A DNA stretch of 64,000 bases, taken from positions 113,049-177,048 of the forward strand of contig JAEUWP010000337.1 of the NCBI GenBank assembly GCA_018524725.1, given 5' to 3'. The DNA is from Podaxis mareebaensis. Its lineage: Eukaryota; Basidiomycota; Agaricomycetes; Agaricales; Agaricaceae. Within the stretch, counting starts at the first letter, position 1, and each line of letters opens with the position of its first letter. Both the position numbers and the translations under genes were made by a program. Below the pieces are notes generated by a model. The model was given only the letters and a program-made list of their open reading frames with translations. It was not told where the DNA came from and ran no database searches. This document shows, piece after piece, positions 43,918 to 55,710 of this stretch.

Positions 43918-45759
43918 TCAGAAGCCAAAATAAGCTGGTTTGCCGTACTGGAAGTCGGGAGCGCCGCCATAGAGTGAGTTCAAACCATCATACGGCGAAT
44001 AGGCATATCTCCTAGGGCGATGACGGGCCTTCTTAGCCTTCGAGTAGACAATACTTAAACCTAGGCCCGCATCCCTTTTCAGCATGTCAAGCTGACTTTG
44101 GGTGTCGCTGGACTGCTCCTTCCCCGAAACAAACGAAATGCTGGCCTTTTTCAGCTGAGTGATGTTAAACGTCTTGTAATGGAGAGACCGGGCTTGGAGG
44201 AAGTCAAGCATGGTGGCATCGGAGAACATAGAGCCGGTGCAATGAAAGACTTCGAGGCGAGGACACAAACAATCCCTGTGTCGATCTGACGGAGGTCCGT
44301 CATCGTCGCCATCATCAGTGCTGGTGCTCGGAGTCGTGAGAAGTCCTGTTGGTGGCAGTCTGAAGCCACCCTTGCCAGGTGTCAACTGTTTCAATTCCGC
44401 GTTTCCGAACAAGAAGAGTGGCAAGAAACGGTCGTATTGGAGAGGGGGCGGAGGAACTCCCATCGGCCTCCCGGTGCCCCTTAATGATAGCCTTTTCAGC
44501 GCAGGCACCATATTCAGGATCTTCATAACATCATCCCGAAAAATAGAGTCTGTATGTAGCTCCAACTCTTCAAGCGGGTGAATCAAATTCGCGAAAAAGA
44601 GAGGGAGGGCATTTAAGGTATCATCCAGGCTGTAAGCGCCATGTTCTGGGGGAGGCCAATGCGGCCTACGATCATAGGTGAAGTGGCGGAGGTTAGGAGC
44701 GTGCAGGCCTTTGAGAAGGCGCGACAGATCACTTTCAGTTTCGCATTCATCAATTACTGTCAAGGATAAAAGCTTGGGCAACGTCAGTTCCAAGACCTCC
44801 GCCGCATCAAAGGACTTCGGATCCGAAGATGCAATGACACAAGCTTCAAGGTTGGGACACAATCGCAACGCCCGGACTACCTCCTGATAATGAAAGATAT
44901 TCCAGGACAGATTAAGTCGAGTGATATTCTCCCATTTAATAGGGAGTTGCAGGACGTCCGACCCACATGGAAGAATCGACAACGATCGTAGTCGGGGTGC
45001 TCGGAGAATGCTGTCTTCCTTTGTAAGGAGTGTGAGGTCGAATGAAGGGCCATTGAATAATGGTGTAGCGTCAAGAACACGCGCGTTTTGGAGATGGATC
45101 TTCTCCAGTAATGGTACGTCAGCTGCCCTGAATCTTTCGAAGAAATAGTTCGCCCAGTTGAGATTCGAGATATAGATATAGATGGATTTCCAGCGTGATT
45201 TAAATGGCGAAATAATGTCAAGGTAGCGGAAATGGGACGATTCGAGTGAATCGGTAGGAGAGGTCAGGGAGTATGGAGAAGAGAGCGATATAGAGAGCGG
45301 AAGGGCACCGGATCGCGAGAGCCAGGCAGATATTTCCCGGAGAGGTGGGGGTTTGCGGAGGTACGGGCTCTGGGGAGGGGTGACAATATGGATGGAAGCC
45401 CAAAGGCCAGGGGTTGCGAACGCAAGTCGCCTCCAGTAGCTACAAACATGACCCAAGAGCAACGGCGCTTCTCGATTGGTCATGACTGCGTTGTAAGTCA
45501 CTGGCAGACAATATATGAAAATCTCCTGAAGGATTTCAGGAAGGAGTCTGCGTATAGGCGAGATAAAGGCTCTTTGAGCGTTGACCTCTGTACCGAGCAG
45601 TTCTTTCCTCACAATAAGAGCGCCCACCCTTTCCCGTAGCTGTTCTATCCTTTGGTCCATGGCCACAATTTGTTCTTCCTGTGCTGTTATTACCTCCCTT
45701 ATCGTGACGACCTCAGCGGGCGTTGGTAAGCGGTTTCTTGCGATGTTGTCGTGCAGCAT
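43918..45759 (-). CDS. Coiled-coil F-box-like protein, family 2 copy H (intact)
   Basis: Intronless, 613 residues. Layout: N-terminal heptad helix (about 20-65, with VVTIREVITAQEEQIVAMDQ), F-box-like helix pair FISPIRRLLPEILQEIFIY then CLPVTYNAVMTNREAPLLL, the conserved YWRRLAFATPGLWASIHIV, then WLSRSGALPLSISLS and RWKSIYIYISNLNW. From about 210 on there are irregular leucine-rich units (VPLLEKIHLQNA, LRLCPNLEACVI, LHAPNLRHFTYD, LIHPLEELELHTD, MVPALKRLSLRG). Near the end come CLCPRLEVFHCTGSMFSD and a tail with YSPYDG and a final YFGF. By fold it is a receptor for an SCF ubiquitin ligase, but the exact F-box assignment is inference. No target known. Confidence 0.85.
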   Translation of the reverse strand: MLHDNIARNRLPTPAEVVTIREVITAQEEQIVAMDQRIEQLRERVGALIVRKELLGTEVNAQRAFISPIRRLLPEILQEIFIYCLPVTYNAVMTNREAPLLLGHVCSYWRRLAFATPGLWASIHIVTPPQSPYLRKPPPLREISAWLSRSGALPLSISLSSPYSLTSPTDSLESSHFRYLDIISPFKSRWKSIYIYISNLNWANYFFERFRAADVPLLEKIHLQNARVLDATPLFNGPSFDLTLLTKEDSILRAPRLRSLSILPCGSDVLQLPIKWENITRLNLSWNIFHYQEVVRALRLCPNLEACVIASSDPKSFDAAEVLELTLPKLLSLTVIDECETESDLSRLLKGLHAPNLRHFTYDRRPHWPPPEHGAYSLDDTLNALPLFFANLIHPLEELELHTDSIFRDDVMKILNMVPALKRLSLRGTGRPMGVPPPPLQYDRFLPLFLFGNAELKQLTPGKGGFRLPPTGLLTTPSTSTDDGDDDGPPSDRHRDCLCPRLEVFHCTGSMFSDATMLDFLQARSLHYKTFNITQLKKASISFVSGKEQSSDTQSQLDMLKRDAGLGLSIVYSKAKKARHRPRRYAYSPYDGLNSLYGGAPDFQYGKPAYFGF

Positions 45760-46534
45760 TGGATTTCGGAATTTCGTGGGGTCGCAGTTCGAGATGATGT
45801 GGTCGTGGTGGCTACTGGAAGTAGGACGCCCATACGCTCAGGGCTCAGTCGTGTGCACTAAGATCAAGGTCCTCGTTTACGCGCCAACGTTGCAACTCGA
45901 GTCACGTTTTGATTCCTGAACAGCACTTAAAAGTTAACGTCATGGCCCAAAATAAATCACTAGCACAGCACAGTCCTCGGCTTTTGAGATCTTGGTTGCT
46001 GAGCTTCTCCCAATAGAACCCACAGAGAGTGGGAGCTACAGGGATTGCAAACACATAGGCACCATTCGCTGGGGTCGAGTTTGCATCCAGAAGGCAATAA
46101 CTTCCTTGGCTCCTCGTGGCTGACTCGCAAACACCCGATATAGTCTCATGAACATAGCAAACACCTCCAATGGCTTCAGCCTGAACCGATAACTACGAAG
46201 TCCATTCTTTGAACCAGAAACCTACCCACCGATCCGTTATCAGCCTCGAAGGCGCAAAGAGTATCAATACGAATTCCTCCATTTTCCCTGCTTACTGAAT
46301 TTTTGGGTGATTGTCGTTAAAATATATCTTGGAACTGAAAGAGTGTCTGAGTTCCCCGTCACTGGGGTCGAAGCGGGTTCGGTTTTTTTTTTAGTTTCCG
46401 GGTTTCCGGACTCTAGAACAATTAGGAAGCCCAAAGGCCCTTGAGACTAGTGTGGCACTTTAATGATGACTACAAGTGTTAGTCAAACAATATATTCAAT
46501 TCATCCACATGGCGTGCTTATTCGAGTGGCATAT
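45760..46534. other. Spacer with no gene seen
   Basis: 775 bases between the start of F-box copy H and the 3' end of the MDR gene. Contains a T-rich run near 46383. No splice-supported coding sequence on either strand. Confidence 0.45.
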
Positions 46535-48148
46535 TCATACTACTTTAATCACAACTTTCCCGACATGTTGTTGCGATTCGAGGTAAGCGTAAGCATCAAT
46601 AGCCTTGTCAAAAGGGAAGATTTTATCAATAACAGGCTTGGTCTTCCCTGGGTTAGCAGCGATGAGCCTGTTCATTTCTTTGAATCTGTAAAAGAGTTTA
46701 AATACATATTTCTAATCCAATAGATAGTTTAAACTGAGGTTGCTTACTGCGCCACCGAACCAATCTGGATCCCTCGGAGATTTATGGCTTTGCTAATGGT
46801 TTCGGCGATAACGTTGGTATCGTTCCTGTCCTGTGGAATAGCAACTAGTCAAACCCAAGCAGCACTCTGACGTGACATAGTCCCAACCTTGGAAACAAAG
46901 CCAATTATGTGCAGATACCCCGCGACTCGAACGGCGTTCATACTTCGGGGAAGAGTCCCCTCCCCGCCCACCTGAAGATCACACCTCAAAGGCTGATATT
47001 TTTATGCGGCAAGCAGAACTAACCTCGATGACGTGGTCGACTCCAGCTCCGCCCGTCTATATCAGTCAATGGGCATTCTCTGAGAATAGACACAGCTCAG
47101 AATATGTCAGAAAACGCACGATCTTCAGTACTTCTTGATCCCAATCCGCAATTTTCTTGTAGTTAATGACGTGCTGGGCACCAAGTGCTGCAGCAACCTT
47201 CAACTTATCATCGGACGAAGAGGTTGCAATGACTGTAGCCCCAGAGGCGACTGCAAACTGCAAAGCGAAGCTATTCCACTCCGTGTGAGCACGCTCAGAA
47301 GTTGCTTAGAGAAAATACCCACATAGACACACCACCAGTTCCTAGGACGAGGACATAGTCGCCGGCTTTGATGGGCACTGGCCCATGGAGAGCGTTGTAA
47401 GCTGTTAAGGCCGCGCACCTAACTAAAGTGAGAACCATGATTATACAAGAACGACCAACAGACGCACGGAAGAGTAGACGCTTCCTCATAGCTGAGGATA
47501 TGGGGTATTTTGACAAGCGACTTCATGCGCATTAATCAATGTCCCGACCATGCTCACTCGGAAAGCATATACATACATGGGCTGGGAACGTGCGAAACTG
47601 GGTTAAGACGCCGTGAGCTTGACCACCCAACGATGTTCGTTGAATGGTTGCGTTTGTGTCGCCGAAAAGATGGTCTGTCGAGAAATTGGCGCAGACACGG
47701 TCACCTACTTTCCAATCGGTGACGTTGTCTCCTACGGCAATAACCTCGCCTGCCATGTCCGAGCAAGGAACCAGATTGTCGAGACAACTGCAACAATAAT
47801 TTTTCGTCAGCTTTCATTGGGAATGGTCGATCATAATTACCGAGCCCTGTAAGTGCCACTGGCGACAAGCAAGTCACGGTACTGTATGATTCAAGGCGTC
47901 AAGTTGGCCACATTTCTAGGATATTGGATGTATCTGACCTGAAGTGAGACGGCATGAACCTTAATGAGGACTTCTTGGGATTTGGGAGGATTAACTGGAC
48001 ACTCCATAACCGCGAGGTTCTTGTAAGAGCCGGGCTAAAGATCGGGAGGAAACGGGGGGCATCAAACCTCATTCCTTCGAAGATAGAAAAGGATATTTCT
48101 ACACACCTGCGCGAGTTGATACTGACGAGTGGTGGTTGGTAAAGTCAT
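46535..48148 (-). CDS. MDR-family oxidoreductase (zinc-free alcohol dehydrogenase/quinone reductase type)
   Basis: 346 residues in 11 exons on the minus strand: 48148-48107, 48034-47939, 47881-47841, 47787-47577, 47520-47468, 47418-47323, 47270-47120, 47056-47024, 46971-46888, 46830-46748, 46685-46535 (1041 nt). GroES-like catalytic domain with [30 protein letters not shown] and [10 protein letters not shown], then the Rossmann fold with glycine motif VLGTGGVS and NAD(P) contacts [19 protein letters not shown] and VGGEGTL follow, and the end is [10 protein letters not shown]. The four-cysteine structural zinc lobe of classical alcohol dehydrogenases is absent. Substrate unknown; such enzymes reduce quinones or enones with NADPH. 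No damage. Confidence 0.93.
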
Positions 48149-48965
48149 GGTGAGACAATCGTGTATCCCCCGTTTCAATCAAGAGAATGAAGTTATATAT
48201 GGATTTCGGGGGCCTTAAGATAGGCAAGCCTCCGGGCGTCGAGCGGTCCGGACATGAGAGTTAAGCTCCGGACATTGGTGCCTATCTCTGTGTGGCATCA
48301 TCTGTGAGTAATTGGGTTCAGAGATGACCAAGCTACGAACGATAACATACGCGCTCTCACGTATGAGGTCGACGACGGGAAGAGTGGCATCATCGTTAAC
48401 GTTCGTTGGCCACAGGAGTGGAGCATTTAGAAACATCAGGTGGGAGATTGAACAGTTCAATCTGGCGGAAGACCTGACATACTCTTTTTTAGACGACAAT
48501 ACCAGGAAAGTGGCATTGGTCGTGGTACAACGTATTCCGAAAACGTGTTGAGTCTAGGTGATCGTATGAGTTGGAATGAGACGAAGCAGAGGATTCGATC
48601 CGGGGAACTGGGAGGGCTATGACGTTTCCCACGTGCTCTTCTGTTACATATTTGGCATCCCTGGTGTTTCAATTCCATCGACCCTCAAACTTACCTCCCC
48701 CTTGTGCAGACCTACTTTACCGAGCATTCTATCTCATGCTCAACGTTGGAATATGTCGATGTTGAGGCCACTGCTTGGCGCTCATTGGATACTCGTGAGT
48801 CACCTCTCATGCTGGCTGTCGTATTCGTCGTATTCCTGATTCCTTCGGGTTCGCAGCAGAGAAATACGACACATTATTTACCTATGTTCTAGCCCGGCTT
48901 CAACAACGCTCGACTTTCGGCGATAAATCAACCGGTGTTGCTCCTTGGGTAGGACTACAGTCCGG
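48149..48965. other. Spacer with unassigned open frames
   Basis: About 817 bases. A minus-strand frame at 48215-48499 and a plus-strand frame at 48704-48892 are open, but I could recognise neither and neither is flanked by convincing splice sites. They may be decayed pieces of a gene. Confidence 0.35.
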
Positions 48966-49229
48966 CTAGGCCCTGTACGGCCTGGAAAGAATGACGTACA
49001 TATGTAAAGGAGACGCCGGGGCACCGGGAATAACGCGGATTGAGGTCCACACTTTTTTCGTTGAATACATGGGTGATTGCCTACAGACTCGACTCAGAAC
49101 AAGCGCTTCCCTAACGTTTATCACTATGATGAGGATAGTCGGAAGGTAACTGATGAAAGTCTCTTGAAAAAAACCTAGCCGTGGAGTCGACGAACGGGAA
49201 ATATGGATGCTCCCTGAAGGCCTGACCAT
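48966..49229 (-). pseudogene. Relic of F-box family 2 (N-terminal region)
   Basis: One minus-strand frame reads FISYLPTILIIVINVREALVLSRVC followed by STKKVWTSIRVIPG. This lines up with the F-box-like region of the next gene: IFYHCLPTAHNAVM, AREAPLLLGQVC, STPKLWSSIHIV. The helix before it (PRLGFFQETF against RRLLPEILQEIF) is eroded. Nothing of the leucine-rich part or tail remains on either side, so this is a dead 5' fragment, probably from a partial duplication. Confidence 0.65.
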
Positions 49230-49459
49230 TAAACGAAGCCCCGTTACGAGAGAAAAGGTTCTGAATCCGTTTTATAGAGGGTTGATCTTATCTCGGGAGA
49301 GTGTGGGTCACCTCCGTTGACTGCGACAGTGCCTTTCCTACAGCAACTGCTGCCCGTCGATTGATCAAACCGGTAGTGTTTCAAGCATCTAGTGTGGTCG
49401 TGCCCTTTCAAACCAAGCATTCTCCCACACGTTAACCCCCATCATGTTAAATAAGTTTC

Positions 49460-51316
49460 CTAAAATCCAAAGTACACTAGCGACCCAGACCCACGAGATG
49501 ATGGAATCTCTGTCGCGCTAATACCGTCGTATGGTGAATACCTGGGGGGTGGTGACATGTGAGGGGGGATAGATGGAACAGATGGGCAGGGGAAGGACTG
49601 AAGGTGTACCATCATACCCGTTTCCTCTCGCAATCTCTCAATTTGACTCTTTAAACCCGTACCTCCATCGCCAAACCTTAGTTGTCCAGCCGGCCTGAAC
49701 AAAACACTGACCCTTCGGAGATGGGCAACATTATGTTTACGATGATCCACAGATCGAGAGCGGAGGAATTCGAGTATGCCCTCGTCTGAGAAAAGAGCGT
49801 CCGTGCAATGGAAGACTTCGAGTTTGGGACAAAGGCATGAAAATTTTGGAAAGACGTGGTCTTCATCATCCTCATCGTCGGACAAGGACAAGGGGCTGAT
49901 ACTTCCGGTCCGGGGGTTAAAATAAGCCAGAAATTGGTCGTCCATCGGAAGGCTCAACGATGGAGAGGGAGGAGTATCCAGAAGGTCTGGGGGAGGTATT
50001 CCATATCCCTTCAAGGATAACCTTTTCAACTCCGGAACAAGTGGCAGAATATCCACCACATGTTTCCCCGAAAATGGGTTTATCCAAAGGTCCAACTCCT
50101 CCAATGGATGTACGAGTTTACGGAGGAATAAACGCAGCGAATCTGTTAACCTGTCCTCAGAACCCCTTGTTGAGGGCGAATCCGGCCAGACATGGGCTGT
50201 TCGCTCATATGAAAGATGACGAAGTGCTGGAGCGGATATGTTTTCGAACAGCATGACAGTATTATCGCTACAGGTCGACCTGTGGATGACGGACAGTGAC
50301 CTGAGTTTGGACAAGGTCAAATGTTCCATTCGCTGTGGAAGTGAACCGATCGGGCTGTAATGACCTGGAGATATAATCGAGATGGTGCAGACTTCGAGGT
50401 TGGGACACATTGCCAGAGCTTTGGCAACGTCGTCAAGAGGTATGCTACGACTTCCCAAGTCGAGGCACGTCAGATTCTTCCATCGTACGCGCAGCTCCAG
50501 CAAGCGATGCAAGTACGAAGATAAAGACAGGTTGCGAAGTCGAGGCGCCTGTAGGACACCATCCTCTCTGGATAGGGAGGAGAAATCAAACTCGCTCATG
50601 TCTCTTCTTCGGCGATAACCCTCGATGTGAAGGCTTTCCAGTAATGGGAGATCCGAAGCACTGAATTGAGTGAAGAAGTCCGTCCACTCAAACCATCGCA
50701 GAGTGAAATGGATCGACTTCCAGCGCTGCGCGAATGGTGTAATGCGATCAAGGAAGGGTTGGACCTGATCATTGATCAGAGCCCTCGGGTGCCGCGAGAA
50801 CCCGAACCCACTTGTGGACATGGATATAGATAACGGAAGTGCTCCGGAACGAGAGAGCCAGGCAGAAATGGCTTCCTGCCTAGCAATATCCGATGAACGG
50901 TATGATAGTAATGGAGGAGTAACAACGATATGGATAGAGGACCACAGCTTTGGCGTAGAACAGGCGATTTGCCTCCACTGGCTGCAGACCTGACCCAGAA
51001 GTAAAGGTGCTTCCCGGGCGTACATCACTGCATTGTGAGCAGTTGGGAGACAGTGATAAAATATTTCTTGGAGGATTTCCGGAAGAAGTCGGCGGGCTGG
51101 GGAGAGGAATCTTCTGTGGCCCTCTACGAAAGCATTCAAGCCCTGTTTCTCCAGAGATAAGCTGTCGAATTTGTGCTGTAGCTGGTTGACTTCGTTCTGA
51201 AGAGTGTGTAGTCTGTTCAATGATCCTGCCAGAGCATTCCTAACAACAGCAGCTTCTTCGTCAGTCAGCGGATCATTGCTACGAAGTTTGTGTTTGATGG
51301 AGGACGAGAATGTCAT
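49460..51316 (-). CDS. Coiled-coil F-box-like protein, family 2 copy I (intact)
   Basis: Intronless, 618 residues from the first true ATG at 51316 (MTFSSSIKHK); the frame is open further upstream but without ATG. Heptad helix with LQNEVNQLQHKFDSLSLEKQ, then FLSPARRLLPEILQEIFYH, CLPTAHNAVMYAREAPLLL, QWRQIACSTPKLWSSIHIV, WLSRSGALPLSISMS, RWKSIHFTLRWFEW. Leucine-rich units include LPLLESLHIEG, LVHPLEELDLWIN and LVPELKRLSLKG. The late signature CLCPKLEVFHCTDALFSD and the tail RYSPYDG ending in VYFGF match copies H and J. Its upstream region (397 bases) is shared with the divergent DIM1 gene. Confidence 0.85.
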   Translation of the reverse strand: MTFSSSIKHKLRSNDPLTDEEAAVVRNALAGSLNRLHTLQNEVNQLQHKFDSLSLEKQGLNAFVEGHRRFLSPARRLLPEILQEIFYHCLPTAHNAVMYAREAPLLLGQVCSQWRQIACSTPKLWSSIHIVVTPPLLSYRSSDIARQEAISAWLSRSGALPLSISMSTSGFGFSRHPRALINDQVQPFLDRITPFAQRWKSIHFTLRWFEWTDFFTQFSASDLPLLESLHIEGYRRRRDMSEFDFSSLSREDGVLQAPRLRNLSLSSYLHRLLELRVRWKNLTCLDLGSRSIPLDDVAKALAMCPNLEVCTISIISPGHYSPIGSLPQRMEHLTLSKLRSLSVIHRSTCSDNTVMLFENISAPALRHLSYERTAHVWPDSPSTRGSEDRLTDSLRLFLRKLVHPLEELDLWINPFSGKHVVDILPLVPELKRLSLKGYGIPPPDLLDTPPSPSLSLPMDDQFLAYFNPRTGSISPLSLSDDEDDEDHVFPKFSCLCPKLEVFHCTDALFSDEGILEFLRSRSVDHRKHNVAHLRRVSVLFRPAGQLRFGDGGTGLKSQIERLREETGMMVHLQSFPCPSVPSIPPHMSPPPRYSPYDGISATEIPSSRGSGSLVYFGF

Positions 51317-51713
51317 GGTATTGGTGGAAACGGGCTGATGAGGATGAGTGTGTGGATGTTGCTGTTGAACCAACAATACTTTGACGCCAGAGGGCTGAGA
51401 ACACAGTGATGCATGACATCAGATCGAGGGCTATGTAATGGTCACGATGGATAAGAAGTGAACTCACTGGATTATTCGACACTCCTTGAAAGCAATGTCA
51501 TTCCTATTATGTTATAGACCAAGAGATCTCCGGTCGTTCCTGGCTCGCGGGGCCCGCAGTTCGGCTCAGGAATTAAGGGAGGATCTTGGTGTTGCCGCAA
51601 GGCAAGTGACTGAGAGAATGACAGGTCACATGATCACCAGTAGATTTGATATTCCATTTTTCGCCCCCATGACCCTCGACTTCCTTCCTCCTTCGCCCTC
51701 AGTCGCGGCCGCC
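51317..51713. promoter_or_regulatory. Divergent upstream region, F-box copy I / DIM1
   Basis: 397 bases between outward start codons, including the non-ATG open extension of copy I. On the DIM1 side the start is in a strong context (gcggccgccATGcc). No specific sites recognised. Confidence 0.45.
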
Positions 51714-53256
<1,543 letters not shown>

Positions 53257-53506
53257 CATATTCCCATCTTACTACGTACACGATATCACCGTTCATCTAC
53301 CGCCACCCCAAAATGAGTCGACCTTGTACCCACGATACGAACCAACGCTATCTGGATTATCCTTGGCTGGTCTACTTGTATAGATTGTACATTAGCCAAC
53401 TCGTGTACTCTACTTCCGCTGTAATCCATTCTGTTCCGTTACTCCGCGGATATCATAATTATCTCAACCGTATCACGATCATTCGTCACGCTCCCGTAAC
53501 CGTTGT

Positions 53507-54373
53507 TTAGACCGGTTTCGTCTGAATTAGGGACTCAATTGAGTAGACATTACGACGACGGAGAAAGGTAGGAATACATACCGCGAGACGGAGAGCCGGC
53601 GGAGGCCCAACTGGAGACGATCCATGGCCCTGGCCAGGATGCGCAGAGTCTGGGCCAACAGGAACTCCCAAGAGGCGAGTGAAAAATTCGTCAAGCCAGC
53701 TGAAAAACACTTGCTTGTCTTCCTCTGAGAGATTTGCCCAGTCGATCTCATCTTGTATTGCTTCCGATGTGACCTCTGGCACCAGCTGCGGTTGTGGTTT
53801 AGGGGAAATCGCAGGTGATCGTTTAGGAGGTGGTGCGCGAGGGGGAAGGGCCGGAGATGGTGCTGTGAAGCTTGGTACAGGTGATGTTGTGGGCTTAGTT
53901 GTGGGCTTAGTGGAGAAGTTCGTGGGTGGTGGCGGTGGAGGAGGCGTCGATTGAACTGTCGACGGGGCCCCGGAGGGTGGAGGAAGCGGTGAACGGGAAG
54001 GGGGAGGGGGAGGGGGAGGAGGTGGCGGTGGCGGTGTGGGTGCAGATGCGATCGAACTGAATGATGTAGGGGGTGTAGATCCGCTGCGGCCAGGTAACGG
54101 TGGTGGCGATAATGTATTCGTCCTCCGAGGAAGTGAAGGCGGAGCTCCTGTAGAGGCACCTCGAGAAGGCAAAGGCGGAGGTGAAGAAGCCGTGCTCGGT
54201 GCCCGACTAAGTGCGGCAGGGCTAGCGGATCCAGAACCAATAGATGAACCAGTACGACTCGGTGGTGGGGGCAGAGATGCGAGTGCCTGGGGTTTGTTGT
54301 TGGGATTGACTTTGGGCGCAGGGGGCGGTGGTGGAGGTGCGCCGCTGTATGGATCCCAATTTGTCTTTTTCAT
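53507..54373 (-). CDS. Proline-rich protein, possibly actin-associated
   Basis: 268 residues in two exons (54373-53582, 53521-53507). Nearly two thirds is low complexity with many poly-Pro runs (up to 12 P) and repeated PPPLPSR, PPPLPGR and RAPPPKR, which are SH3- or profilin-type ligands, as in WIP/verprolin and other actin regulators. The only globular-looking part is near residues 210-240: DEIDWANLSEEDKQVFFSW then LDEFFTRLLGVP, a short amphipathic helical module. I do not recognise the family with certainty. The last exon adds TKPV only. An additional 5' exon is possible; I found no splice that joins in frame. Confidence 0.7.
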   Translation of the reverse strand: MKKTNWDPYSGAPPPPPPAPKVNPNNKPQALASLPPPPSRTGSSIGSGSASPAALSRAPSTASSPPPLPSRGASTGAPPSLPRRTNTLSPPPLPGRSGSTPPTSFSSIASAPTPPPPPPPPPPPPSRSPLPPPSGAPSTVQSTPPPPPPPTNFSTKPTTKPTTSPVPSFTAPSPALPPRAPPPKRSPAISPKPQPQLVPEVTSEAIQDEIDWANLSEEDKQVFFSWLDEFFTRLLGVPVGPDSAHPGQGHGSSPVGPPPALRLAVCIPTFLRRRNVYSIESLIQTKPV

Positions 54374-55242
54374 CGGCACGCTATTGGTTTAATACCATTA
54401 TGGTTTCAGCGAGTTTGAACGTGGGATTCAGACGCAGAGGCACACCTCGTATTGCGGTCTCGTACATTCTGGAACCTCTCTACGCCAGAGTTGGTTACCT
54501 TTGAAGCTTTGGCCTTAAGCTCTGAGACTAAAGGTTTGTCAAAATAGACCGAGGATCAGCGGTGAGTCCATGAATGGATATGACATAGACTTGCAGGATG
54601 GCATGAATAACCCGAGTGCCTGAGCGGGGGAGATATGAGGAAATGGAGGACGGAGGCAGATGGTGGTTGCTGGGAAAGAATTGGTAGATTGGGACATGTG
54701 AGGGCTTTACATAATGGCGGGAAATACATACAGTCGTCAAGGGTTCACAATGGCCGAAAACAGGGAGACTCAGAACCTCGAACGCGTGGATCGCAAGACA
54801 ACAGCGGCGAACTGCAGGGACAAGAGCTTATGGTGATGCTTTCACATATCCGTGTGGCGAGCCCAGCGGTCCTTTTATCTCCTTGAAGAAGTCACCGAGG
54901 GACACGTCAATATACTTGGGTCATCATTCCGCTCTATTTTCAGGCTTTGCAAATATAGACTCCAATGCTTCATTCCCCCGGCCCCGGTTTCTGTGGAACA
55001 AAAACGACTGATATAGCCCGGTTGTAACAAAGTATTAGGACGAAATTCTACGGATAAGGAAGGAGAATTGTACACGACAATACGGAAGGTTCTAACCAAC
55101 AAATGAGATGAGGAGCATATGCATACATAATCACCACGACTCCACCCTACACCAAAAAGCCCCAGAGTCTCCGTCACCATGCTGGATAATGCTCGGAGGT
55201 GATCTTACACCGTGGACACGGATACCGGGGAGCAAGAACACA
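54374..55242. other. Spacer with no gene seen
   Basis: About 870 bases between the proline-rich gene and the 3' end of the small Cys/His gene. No supported exon found. Confidence 0.4.
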
Positions 55243-55710
55243 TCACCGCGCGGTGCGCTTACATTGTGCGAACGCGTTTTGAAACAGGTTTTGGACCTTT
55301 CTATCTTCGACAACAACCTATCAATATCATGTGAGTATAAGCATCGCGCCATATCATTTTTATGAGTCACTTGGACAGGGTGCTGCGCACAAAGCAAGTG
55401 AGAAATGGTGAGCGGAGTCTGACTCACCTCTGGGCAGTCACAACTCTTCGAAGAACCATGCATATGCTGTTTACTAGTCTTGCATACTGCTAGTCCGCAG
55501 TCGGTCACTTCGCCGGTGTAGTACCGCAAATGAAAGTGCTGTTAAAGACAACAGCGTTAGTCATACAAGAGAAGGGCCCCAGAAGCCGGAGACGAACACC
55601 ACATCCTCTGTAATAGTCACCGACCCTATAAGATTACATCGGACCGCCCTTGTCAATACCCGCATCTACCAACGGAAAACATACAACACTCACACTTCGT
55701 ACTTGCACAT
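55243..55710 (-). CDS. Small Cys/His-rich protein, 76 residues, four exons
   Basis: Rebuilt from short exons on the minus strand: 55710-55694 (17 nt), 55625-55598 (28), 55538-55428 (111), 55317-55243 (75); total 231 nt, all introns GT-AG, no stop. The product starts MCKYEVVGDYYRGCGHFH and has nine or more potential metal ligands: Cys2, Cys14, His16, His18, Cys29, Cys34, His40, His42, Cys48, Cys50, Cys71. The core reads TGEVTDCGLAVC, then SKQHMHGSSKSCDCPE. No signal peptide, so probably intracellular with bound zinc. From memory, similar C-G-H ... T-D-C-G ... C-x-C-P proteins occur in other mushrooms, but I cannot name a family or function. All four junctions join in frame, which argues for a real gene. 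Confidence 0.72.

Noticed and set aside
53679..54392. Plus-strand Gly-rich frames that resemble a glycine-rich wall protein
   Set aside because: They are antisense to the poly-proline runs of the proline-rich gene.
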